DNA from: an uncultured Lachnospiraceae bacterium
Lineage (GTDB): Bacteria; Bacillota; Clostridia; Lachnospirales; Lachnospiraceae
Direction: 5' to 3'
NCBI GenBank assembly: GCA_900546325.1
Contig: URCR01000021.1
Span: 1 to 49,527 of the forward strand
DNA length: 49,527 nt
A model generated the notes under the pieces. The model worked only from the letters and a program-made list of their open reading frames with translations, made no database searches and was not told the DNA's origin. Numbering within the stretch: the first letter of the stretch is position 1; every line of letters starts with the position of its first letter. The translations under genes were made by a program, and so were the position numbers. Positions 5,906 through 13,436 of the stretch are shown one piece after another.

Positions 5906-7528
5906 GTGAAACAACCTTACAATACTACGATTTACAACACGGCGCTTTATATGAGATTGAGCCGGGACGATGAAAACTATGGTGACAGCGTAAGCATTGA
6001 AACACAGCGGACAATCCTGCAACAGTACGCAAAGGAACAGGGGCTTCATGTAGTCGGTGAGTATGTGGACGATGGCTGGTCGGGGACGAACTTTGAACGG
6101 CCGGATTTTCAGCGCATGATGGACGATATGGAAGCCGGAAAAGTAAACTGCATTGTTACGAAAGATCTTTCCCGTTTCGGGCGGGAACATGTGATGATGG
6201 ACTACTATCTGGAATTTCTGTTCCCGGAAAAACGGGTGCGCTACATCGCCGTTGCGGAGAATGAGGACACAGAGAAAGGGCTTTCCGATTTTGTACCGTT
6301 CAAAAACCTGTTCAATGAATGGTTTGCGAAAGATACGAGCCGCAAGGTAAAGGCCGCTTTCAAAGCGAAGTTTGCCACAGGACAGCGTATCGGTGCCTAT
6401 GCTCCCATCGGGTACAGGAAACACCCGGAAATCAAAAACAAGCTGATAATCGACGAGGAAACCCGCTGGATAGTGGAGAAGATTTTTGACCTTGCCATTC
6501 ATGGCAGAGGGGCGGCCAGTATCACAAGAATACTGATTGCGGAAAAGGTTCCCACACCGGGATTTATCAACTTCCAGCGTGACGGGACTTTCGCAAACAT
6601 CTATGCGGGTGCGCCAGAGGAAAAAAGCTACGCATGGACGATAGCGCAGGTCAAGAGTATTATGAAAGACGAAACCTATATCGGTCATACCATCCACTAC
6701 CGGGAAACAAACATTTCCTTTAAGAACAAGCGGAGGGTACGCAAGCCCCAAAGTGAATGGGTGCGGGTGGAAAACACGCAGGAGCCGATTATCAGCGAAC
6801 ATGTTTTCCGGCAGGTACAGGAGCAGATAGCAAGCCGCCGGCGGGAACGCAAAAACGGTACGACACAGATTTTTGCGGGACTGATAAAGTGTGCGGATTG
6901 CGGCTGGTCGCTGTCCTATGGGGAGAACAGGCAGAACAGCAAGCCTTACGGCCATTATCATTGTAGCAAGTACGGACAGGGCACACGCCAATGCTCCATG
7001 CATTATATCCGCTATGATGTGCTTTACGCCTATGTCCTCTCCCGTCTGCAATACTGGTCGGGGCTGGTACAGCATGATGAAGAACGGCTTTTGAAGCGGC
7101 TGTTAAATGCCAATGACAAGGGACAGGCCGCCGCAAGAAAGAAGCAAGCCGCAGAGTTGAACAAAGCGGAGAAGCGGAAAGCCGAAGTCGATACCCTGTT
7201 TGCCCGGATGTATGAGGACTGGGCGGCGGGGCGTATCACAGAATACAACTTCTCTATGCTGTCCGGGAAGTACCAGAGCGAACAGGCTGAACTGGACACA
7301 AAGATTGAACAGCTTCAATCCGCTATCGCCACTGAAAGCCAGAACGCCACAGACGCAGAAAAATGGATTGCCTTGATGAAAGAGTGCGTCAATCCAACAG
7401 AACTGACCGCCGAACTTTTGAATACGCTGATTGAAAAAATCGTTGTCCATGAAGCGGTCAAAGGTGAGGACGGAAGCCGGGAACAGGAGGTAGAAATCTT
7501 CTACCGCTTTATCGGCAAAATTGATTAA
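5906..7528 (+). CDS. tnpX: TnpX-type large serine recombinase
   Basis: This 540-aa enzyme excises and inserts the element by serine recombination. The N-terminal resolvase domain (about 12-155) carries the nucleophile Ser19 in ALYMRLSRDDE and the arginine-bearing VTKDLSRFGRE. The recombinase domain follows at about 185-300. A zinc ribbon lies near residues 325-365 (CADCGWSLSYG ... YHCSKYGQG ... QC), then a coiled coil and the DUF4368-like C-terminal domain. GTG at 5906 is the start: GGAGG lies 10 nt upstream and no ATG fits better. It is the last gene of the element, about 25 bp from the inferred right junction, as in Tn4451 and Tn5397. Length and motifs look complete, so the element may still be active. 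Confidence 0.93.
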   Translation: MKQPYNTTIYNTALYMRLSRDDENYGDSVSIETQRTILQQYAKEQGLHVVGEYVDDGWSGTNFERPDFQRMMDDMEAGKVNCIVTKDLSRFGREHVMMDYYLEFLFPEKRVRYIAVAENEDTEKGLSDFVPFKNLFNEWFAKDTSRKVKAAFKAKFATGQRIGAYAPIGYRKHPEIKNKLIIDEETRWIVEKIFDLAIHGRGAASITRILIAEKVPTPGFINFQRDGTFANIYAGAPEEKSYAWTIAQVKSIMKDETYIGHTIHYRETNISFKNKRRVRKPQSEWVRVENTQEPIISEHVFRQVQEQIASRRRERKNGTTQIFAGLIKCADCGWSLSYGENRQNSKPYGHYHCSKYGQGTRQCSMHYIRYDVLYAYVLSRLQYWSGLVQHDEERLLKRLLNANDKGQAAARKKQAAELNKAEKRKAEVDTLFARMYEDWAAGRITEYNFSMLSGKYQSEQAELDTKIEQLQSAIATESQNATDAEKWIALMKECVNPTELTAELLNTLIEKIVVHEAVKGEDGSREQEVEIFYRFIGKID

Positions 7529-7550
7529 ATGACACCAATATTTTTAACTA

Positions 7551-7967
7551 TGTGATACCGGATTATCAGTTCCTGATTCAAGTATGATTCTCTCATTAGC
7601 AGAAGAACTGGACACATCTGTAAGCACTTTACTTGGAGAAACTGTACAAAAAGAATGTTTGAATGAAGAAAATATGAAGAGCATTTCTGAAAAGCTTGAA
7701 GTTATCAATCTTCAACTTGCTAAAAGAAGTTCGATGAGAATTCGGACAATCCGCTATTTGTTTATTTCATTATGTGTAATTATTGCAGTAATTTTTATTG
7801 CTTTTGCAGCTATGGGCAGTGAATATTTGACTTGGGATTTTAATAATCCAGAGTTAGCAATTGTAGGTACCCTATTACATGGTTTTGAATTTTTGTTTGT
7901 TAGAGTAGCACCGTTCCTTTTTATGGGATCAGTAATTGGAATTGCATTAACATATAAAGAGCGATAA
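7551..7967 (+). pseudogene. XRE-family membrane regulator, 5' end removed by the element
   Basis: Reading in frame from 7551 gives LCDTGLSVPDSSMILSLAEE and onward to residues with two hydrophobic segments (about YLFISLCVIIAVIFIAFAAM and VAPFLFMGSVIGIALTY). The opening SVPDSS...LAEELDTSVSTLLGE is the usual end of a Cro/CI helix-turn-helix domain, where a full gene would have about 45 more residues carrying the DNA-binding helices. Those are absent, and the frame is closed by TAA at 7545-7547, just after the recombinase gene. I infer that the element inserted into this regulator gene and that the missing half lies left of the window. The ATG at 7584 could still make a 127-aa fragment without DNA-binding ability. 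Confidence 0.8.
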
Positions 7968-7979
7968 ATTCCAGTCTTA

Positions 7980-8090
7980 CGAAGAGAGTGGAAGCACACA
8001 AGAATTTTTCATGCTATGTATGATGAATTACCAGCACCAAAGCCGAAAAAGAAAAGAGAAACAACTCTCGACTATAGAAAACAGAAGTGA
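7980..8090 (+). pseudogene. Possible C-terminal remnant of an unidentified gene
   Basis: Between the broken regulator and the next gene, one frame reads a protein-like tail (LRREWKHTRIFHAMYDELPA, then a lysine-rich end and TGA at 8088-8090). It has no start codon with a ribosome binding site, and a stop codon at 7965-7967 closes it upstream. I do not recognise the family. It may be a decayed gene end or chance. Confidence 0.25.
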
Positions 8091-8130
8091 AATGAGCAGA
8101 CAGGTAAAGCAGAAGTTGGAGGATAGCACT

Positions 8131-8664
8131 ATGAGAAAAGTAAATTTGTTTATTGCAATGAGCTTAGATGGGTACATTGCGGACAGCCAAGGTGGTGTAG
8201 ACTGGTTAGGAGAACAAGGAGAGGAAAGTGAGGATGTTGATTCTTACTCCGCATTCATAAAGGATATTGATACAGTACTGATGGGATGGAAGACGTATCA
8301 TCAAATTGTCACAGAGCTTTCCCCGGGAGAATGGATTTATAACCATCTGAAAACCTATGTGTTCACACACAAAGAACAGAAATCTACGGAACATATTCAG
8401 TTTGTCAACGGTGATCCGGCTGATCTGATCACTGCTTTAAGAGAGGCAGAAGGAAAAGATATCTGGATCTGCGGAGGTGCAAATTTTGTTCAGCAAATGG
8501 TAAAGGAAGATCTGATTGATTGTTATTACATTACGATCATTCCTACAATCCTTGGTGCTGGCATTCGGCTTTTTTCTAACCTTGCAGGCGAGGAACGGAA
8601 GTTAAAACTGGTGGATACACAAACTTACAATGGAATGACAGACTTAGTTTACGTTCGAAGATAA
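8131..8664 (+). CDS. Dihydrofolate reductase-family protein (RibD C-terminal domain type)
   Basis: The 177-aa protein matches the bacterial RibD_C/DHFR-like family represented by YyaP/YwjB. It starts with VNLFIAMSLDGYIADSQGGVDW, has DTVLMGWKTYHQI in the nucleotide-binding region, KDIWICGGANFVQQM for the NADPH site, and IIPTILGAGIRLF near the end. It is probably an NAD(P)H-dependent reductase; the substrate is unknown and it is not a classical folate reductase. The ATG at 8131 has GGAGG 8 nt upstream. The longer in-frame upstream extension is lysine-rich and lacks a ribosome binding site. A GNAT gene follows 34 nt downstream on the same strand. Confidence 0.85.
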   Translation: MRKVNLFIAMSLDGYIADSQGGVDWLGEQGEESEDVDSYSAFIKDIDTVLMGWKTYHQIVTELSPGEWIYNHLKTYVFTHKEQKSTEHIQFVNGDPADLITALREAEGKDIWICGGANFVQQMVKEDLIDCYYITIIPTILGAGIRLFSNLAGEERKLKLVDTQTYNGMTDLVYVRR

Positions 8665-8698
8665 GTAGAAACTGATGTTAGAAGTGGGAGGAAGAAAA

Positions 8699-9151
8699 AT
8701 GAGAGGGTATACTTATGTTACTTTAAGACAGAAGCCGGAATGGAAAGAGCAGGCGGCGACATGGTTTCATGAGAAATGGGGAGTACCGAAAGAAGCGTAT
8801 CTGGAATGTATGGAAGCTTATCTTTGTCATGAGACAGAATATGGCTGGCATTTATGTCTGGACGGAGACCGTATTGTGGGAGGTCTCGGAGTAATTGCAA
8901 ATGATTTTCATGACAGAAAAGATCTTACGCCAAACGTATGCGCAGTATATACGGAAAAAGAGTACCGCGGTCAGGGAATTGCAGGACATTTACTGAATAC
9001 AGTTGTAGAGGATATGAAGACAAAAGGGATCACACCACTCTATCTGATCACAGATCTTACAGATTTTTATGAAAAATATGGCTGGGAATTTTTCTGTATG
9101 GTTCAGGGAGAGGAAGATCCGGAACCGATCAGAATGTATATTCACAGATAA
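8699..9151 (+). CDS. GNAT-family N-acetyltransferase
   Basis: This 150-aa protein has the GNAT fold. The acetyl-CoA motif is YTEKEYRGQGIAGHLLNTVV (R/Q-x-x-G-x-A pattern) at about residues 82-101, and the C-terminal FYEKYGWEFF motif follows. The substrate cannot be told from the sequence. The ATG at 8699 follows GGAGG with 7-nt spacing; the ATG at 8675 lacks one. It follows the DHFR-like gene closely and ends at a hairpin at 9169-9203, so the two probably form a small operon. Confidence 0.85.
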   Translation: MRGYTYVTLRQKPEWKEQAATWFHEKWGVPKEAYLECMEAYLCHETEYGWHLCLDGDRIVGGLGVIANDFHDRKDLTPNVCAVYTEKEYRGQGIAGHLLNTVVEDMKTKGITPLYLITDLTDFYEKYGWEFFCMVQGEEDPEPIRMYIHR

Positions 9152-9168
9152 AATTTTGTTGTGCGATG

Positions 9169-9203
9169 AAGAGGCAGGAAATCAAAGAGGTTTCCTGCCT
9201 CTT
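9169..9203 (+). terminator. Hairpin after the GNAT gene
   Basis: AAGAGGCAGGAAA (9169-9181) pairs perfectly with TTTCCTGCCTCTT (9191-9203) around a 9-nt loop, 17 nt after the stop codon. The 13-bp stem is strong, but only a short T-rich tail follows, so termination is likely but not certain. Confidence 0.6.
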
Positions 9204-9265
9204 GAGTTTATGGATGGCTCTGATTGCCGTGGCACGAATTTCCCCGTTTGTTACATAGAAAAAGA

Positions 9266-9294
9266 ATGACGGCAGAAAATGAAACTGTTATAAT
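9266..9294 (+). promoter_or_regulatory. Promoter of the vWA operon
   Basis: TATAAT (9289-9294) carries an extended -10 TG at 9286-9287. A moderate -35, ATGACG (9266-9271), lies 17 nt upstream. The transcript would start about 85 nt before the vWA gene. Confidence 0.65.
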
Positions 9295-9385
9295 AAAAGT
9301 AGATTTTGTTTCTGTCAGGAGAGAGGATTTTCAGCGTGTAAAAGAGAAAATGACGGAAAACATCGTACGAAAGAGGAGGGGAACT

Positions 9386-12300
9386 ATGAGCATAGGAATT
9401 CAGGTCATTGTGGGAATGTGTATTGCGCTTGCAGTTGTATGTCTTCTGATGGTATTTCACAGAAAGCAGAGGATCGTGTGGGCTTCTGTTTTTGTTTTAC
9501 TTGGGATTGTGACAGTGCTTGCAGGGATATTTTTCCCGGATGGCAGTGGAAAGGATGGAAGAGACAAAGCGGCATCGACGGAGAACCTGCCGGATACCTA
9601 TATCGGACTTGCCTATGGGTTTATGGGAGAAGGGGCATATGAGGATGCAGAAATTTTTCTGGAAAGCTATCTTTCTTCCTGCGTATACGATGATAGGTAT
9701 CTGCTTGCACGGGCGAGACTTTACGGACTGCAGGAAAACTATGACGGGGCAGAAGGACTGTACCGAATGCTGCTTGATAAAAAGTCGGAAACAGCTGGAA
9801 AAAAGGAACTGGAAGAAGAACTGGAAGAGGTAAAGGAAGCAAAGAAGAAAGCAACTGCAGATGCGGTGGAGGATGTGCAGTCACTGCTTCGTGAGGCGGC
9901 ATCTGAGTGCGCGGCGAAATTCGATGGGACAGAGGATGCGGTTGCCTATTATCTTGCTGTGCAGGAAGAAGGGGCAGATAACAAAAAGACGGAAGAGATG
10001 CCGGAGGGGGGAGTGTTTACCCTTCGGGAGATGAAGCTTGCCAGAATGCATGGACAGATTCAGGAAGAGGATTATGAAGAGATCGCGCAGGAGATGAGTG
10101 ACTGGGAGGATAGCAGCCAGCTGCTTGTATTTTCGGAACTGTACCGTCAGGGACTGATCAGCACATCGATGCTCCGTAAAAATGAAGAATTGAAGGCAAA
10201 GACAGAGCAGGCGCAGCAGGCACTTACCTGGGTGGAGAAGCAGGAGAAGGACTATACGTATACCGGGGAAGACAAGAAGCTGATCGATCAGACCGTGGAG
10301 CAGCTGGAGAAGGCGTCTGACGACGGCGAAGATGCATATGATTTCTGGGTGCGCGACCGACTTTTAGAGGCAGCAGGGGAGGAAGAAGAGAGAGAACCGT
10401 CGAAGCTTTACATGCAGGCCTCAAGACTTGCCTATGAGAACGGTGACCAGACAAGCGCTGATTCCTGCCTGGAGAAAGCACTGGACACTGCGGCAAAGAG
10501 TGAAGATGATGCTTACCGTGGCCCGGCAGGCGAACTGAACCGGATCTTATCGGAGAAGGAAGATAAAGAACAGCTTAAAGAAATTGATACGTATGCGCAG
10601 CTTACCGTTGATCATATTGTTCCGATGGCAGGCCATGCGAAGGATACAGATAGTCAGGAGAAATCCCTACAAGATACGGATGATCAGGAGAATTCTCCAC
10701 AAGATGCAAATGGAAAGGAAGACTTCACACAGTATGTCACGGATACTGTGAATCAGAAGGCGGCATCGGTAAGTATTTCCGGGATTGATGCCAAAGAGTT
10801 TGAGACGGTCCGGGCAGTTGTTTCTCTGGAGGAAGGGATTGCAGACAGCGAGGGAAAATTCCGGGAGAATGTGGAAATCCTCGACTGCGGGGCGGTGATT
10901 TCTGATTATAAGGTAACAAAACAAGAATATGACACGGTAAATATTGTACTCTGCTGTGATAATTCCAGCAGTATGGAGGGAGAGAAGATTGAGAACCTGA
11001 AGCAGGCGGTCTCCATATTTGTAGGGAAGATCGCGGATGAGGTCAATATCGGTATCGTCCCATTTGGAAGCGGTGTGCTGGAAGGTGTCTGTGAGCCGGG
11101 AAGCAGCAAAGAAGAGCTGGAGCAGTCTGTGGAATCCTTCCGTGCCGACAGCGGAACAAATATATACAGTGGAGTAGAATATACACTTTCCATGCTGGGA
11201 AAGGAGAAGGATGCGCTGAATCTTGCAGTGATCATGTCGGACGGCAATGACAGCATTCCTTCCGAGGAGCAGATCCAGCAGATTACTTCTGCCTGTGAAA
11301 GTGGAAATATCCTGCTCTACTCGATGGGACTTGGGGCGGATGTAAATTCGGAGGTACTAAATACATATTCGGATGCAGGAAATGGAGAGTATGTATTTGT
11401 ATCGGATTCCAATTCGCTTTACAGCTTTTATCAGTATATTTATCAGATCAGCAAGAATCGCTACGAGATTGAATACCAGGCAGTTGATACAATGACACAG
11501 AGCCGGACATTGCGGGCAGAATGCAAAGGAAATACAAAGGCTTATGATGAGAGACCATATTATCTGTATGAGAGTGATCTGACAGAAGAAGATCTGGGCA
11601 TGCAGGAGGATCTGCAGATCCAAGATATGGTATTTTACGGTCTGGATACGAAACTTCTCTATGAGTCTGCGGCGCCGCAGAAGGTGAGACTGACCGGAAA
11701 GGATCTGAAGAAAGAAAATGAGATTTCGGTATCGCTTCACGGAACGATGGAATATGATCTGGAATGTAAATATGAAAGTGACACAAGCTGGGAGGTGACA
11801 ATTCCGGCGAGGGCGGCATGTGGAGTGTATGATGTGTATGTGACAGCAAATGGGGAACGAAGGGTATTTCCATCCGGACTTGTGATCACTTCAGGAAATT
11901 TAAATACCGTCCGCTATGGAAATTATGTATTTACTTCTACCGGGAAAGAAGTCTGCGGGGATACGACGAAACTGACCGGGTATATCCGGATGAATGGCTG
12001 GCTTGGATTCCAGGACAGTGTACGTCTGGAAGGAGATCTGGAGAAGGATGCAGAAGTGACTATGCGCTGCCGCAGATCCTATGTGGAGTATGACAGAAAT
12101 ACAGCAGAAGGGTATGCAAAGCACCTTGCAGAGTATGGCATGTATGCTTCTCTTCCGGGATTTTCAGAAATGACGCTATACAATGATCCGCTGACGGATG
12201 CTTCCTCCAGCGATTATCCGGTGAAGCCGGCTGTCTCAAACGGGGCGTTTGTCCTGCAGGATTTTTCGAGGATCGACTATGCAACGATCGCGCTATATCC

Positions 12301-13366
12301 AAATCAGGCAGTCATTGAATTTGACAGTGTGCAGACGGGACTTCCGTTCCAGGATGATGTGTTAAAGACGGCAGAATCGGAGAGCCCGTTCGCATTTCAG
12401 TTTGATCATGAAGAGCAGATCATTCTGAATGATAAACAGATCGGCTGTGATATTTCGCTGAGTCTTGGTGAGGAGGATCAGAAGAATTATCACGCACTCT
12501 TTGGAAATATGCCGATCGCCTGCAATCTTGGCACGGCGGAACTGAAGCTAAATACGTTGAGCGGGGATGTCTCAGTGAAAGTGCTTGTAAATGTTGCGAT
12601 GTTATGTGACGGTATGGGTCTGGAACTACAGTGGAAAGACTGGAAGCTGGATGGCGTGGAGTTGTACGCAGATTATCCGGTCAATACGACGATTTCCGGA
12701 ATCCCGGTAACGTTCTCTAAATTTTCGCTCGGTGCGGAGGAAATCAGTTCTATCGACAAGTTGGATAACAGAGAATTGCTGAAGCTGAAATACAAAGGCT
12801 CATTTAAAGTGGCGGTGGCGCAGGTGTCTGCGTTTAAGCCGGGACTGGAAAAATGGGTCGGGGATGTCAGTCTTGCTTCTCTTGACCGGGTGTCTATGGA
12901 ATTTCAACTGAGCAGAAAGTATATTTCGGTGGCGGCAACTGCAAAGCTTCTCGAGGCAGTTCAGATCGGAGACTGTACGTTGGAATTTGGAGAAGGAATT
13001 TCCTATACGAATATGCTGCTTGGCATGCAGGGAGAAACAGTCAATGGATTCCGGGGAGAAGTCGGTGTCGGGATCAAGATGCAGACGAATAACTGTATGT
13101 TCAATGTCCGGGGCGCTGCGGAATTTGCGATGACAGACAAAGTGTGGGGAATTGGCGCCACGGGAGAACTGGAGGCAAAAGTTTCCTGGTGGATTTTTGA
13201 CATGCAGACACAGGCGAAAGGACAGGGATTTGTCGGTGTCTATGAACAGCATAACGGTGTGTGGGCATTTGGGCTTCATGGGCAGACGAGCAATCCGGAT
13301 GATGACGGAGTTCATCTTGTGTGGGCGGCAGATAACCCGGAACTTTCTGGTAAGACATTAAGCTAG
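9386..13366 (+). CDS. Large membrane-anchored von Willebrand factor A (vWA) protein
   Basis: The 1326-aa protein begins with two membrane segments (about residues 4-25 and 33-53) joined by a basic loop (HRKQR). By the positive-inside rule this puts both N-terminus and the large C-terminal part outside the cell. Residues 70-460 are helical, acidic and repeat-like, with TPR-type stretches such as TYIGLAYGFMGEGAYEDAEI. A short decapeptide repeat (420-449) leads to a vWA domain at about 517-690 with a complete metal site: Asp525, Ser527 and Ser529 (DNSSS), Thr591 and Asp619. The last 600 residues look beta-rich, and I recognise no family there. The ATG at 9386 is supported by GAGGAGGGG; the frame extends upstream without a better start. 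The gene is followed 70 nt later by a secreted zinc-ribbon protein. Ligand binding or envelope assembly is plausible; the function is unknown. Confidence 0.85.
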   Translation: MSIGIQVIVGMCIALAVVCLLMVFHRKQRIVWASVFVLLGIVTVLAGIFFPDGSGKDGRDKAASTENLPDTYIGLAYGFMGEGAYEDAEIFLESYLSSCVYDDRYLLARARLYGLQENYDGAEGLYRMLLDKKSETAGKKELEEELEEVKEAKKKATADAVEDVQSLLREAASECAAKFDGTEDAVAYYLAVQEEGADNKKTEEMPEGGVFTLREMKLARMHGQIQEEDYEEIAQEMSDWEDSSQLLVFSELYRQGLISTSMLRKNEELKAKTEQAQQALTWVEKQEKDYTYTGEDKKLIDQTVEQLEKASDDGEDAYDFWVRDRLLEAAGEEEEREPSKLYMQASRLAYENGDQTSADSCLEKALDTAAKSEDDAYRGPAGELNRILSEKEDKEQLKEIDTYAQLTVDHIVPMAGHAKDTDSQEKSLQDTDDQENSPQDANGKEDFTQYVTDTVNQKAASVSISGIDAKEFETVRAVVSLEEGIADSEGKFRENVEILDCGAVISDYKVTKQEYDTVNIVLCCDNSSSMEGEKIENLKQAVSIFVGKIADEVNIGIVPFGSGVLEGVCEPGSSKEELEQSVESFRADSGTNIYSGVEYTLSMLGKEKDALNLAVIMSDGNDSIPSEEQIQQITSACESGNILLYSMGLGADVNSEVLNTYSDAGNGEYVFVSDSNSLYSFYQYIYQISKNRYEIEYQAVDTMTQSRTLRAECKGNTKAYDERPYYLYESDLTEEDLGMQEDLQIQDMVFYGLDTKLLYESAAPQKVRLTGKDLKKENEISVSLHGTMEYDLECKYESDTSWEVTIPARAACGVYDVYVTANGERRVFPSGLVITSGNLNTVRYGNYVFTSTGKEVCGDTTKLTGYIRMNGWLGFQDSVRLEGDLEKDAEVTMRCRRSYVEYDRNTAEGYAKHLAEYGMYASLPGFSEMTLYNDPLTDASSSDYPVKPAVSNGAFVLQDFSRIDYATIALYPNQAVIEFDSVQTGLPFQDDVLKTAESESPFAFQFDHEEQIILNDKQIGCDISLSLGEEDQKNYHALFGNMPIACNLGTAELKLNTLSGDVSVKVLVNVAMLCDGMGLELQWKDWKLDGVELYADYPVNTTISGIPVTFSKFSLGAEEISSIDKLDNRELLKLKYKGSFKVAVAQVSAFKPGLEKWVGDVSLASLDRVSMEFQLSRKYISVAATAKLLEAVQIGDCTLEFGEGISYTNMLLGMQGETVNGFRGEVGVGIKMQTNNCMFNVRGAAEFAMTDKVWGIGATGELEAKVSWWIFDMQTQAKGQGFVGVYEQHNGVWAFGLHGQTSNPDDDGVHLVWAADNPELSGKTLS
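10643..10732 (+). repeat. 30-bp tandem repeat (DTDxQExSxQ) inside the vWA gene
   Basis: Units 10643-10672 and 10673-10702 encode DTDSQEKSLQ and DTDDQENSPQ, and a decayed third unit at 10703-10732 encodes DANGKEDFTQ. The repeat forms an acidic linker between the helical region and the vWA domain, and could vary in copy number between strains. Confidence 0.75.
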
Positions 13367-13436
13367 TGTATGGCATCACTTATATTTTGCAGAAAGATGC
13401 CGTGTAGGAGCGGCAAATGATGGAACGGGAGAAGAA

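Larger units (their letters stand above)
1..7555. mobile_element. Tn4451-type integrative mobilizable element carrying a mef-like gene (left end outside window)
   Basis: The block joins a MobV oriT, a MobV relaxase, a RepA_N-type protein, a cysteine-rich VLP protein, TnpW and a TnpX-type large serine recombinase, plus a Mef-type efflux gene as cargo. This gene set is typical of Tn4451/Tn4453-like mobilizable transposons, in which the recombinase lies at one end and TnpW next to it. The right end is inferred at about 7545-7565, because the sequence just after it continues, in frame and without its 5' part, a chromosomal XRE regulator gene. The left end is not in the window, so the attachment-site repeats cannot be compared. 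The exact crossover dinucleotide cannot be fixed; Tn4451-type recombinases use a central GA, and a GA occurs at 7554-7555. Such elements excise as circles and rely on a helper conjugation system for transfer. Confidence 0.85.
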
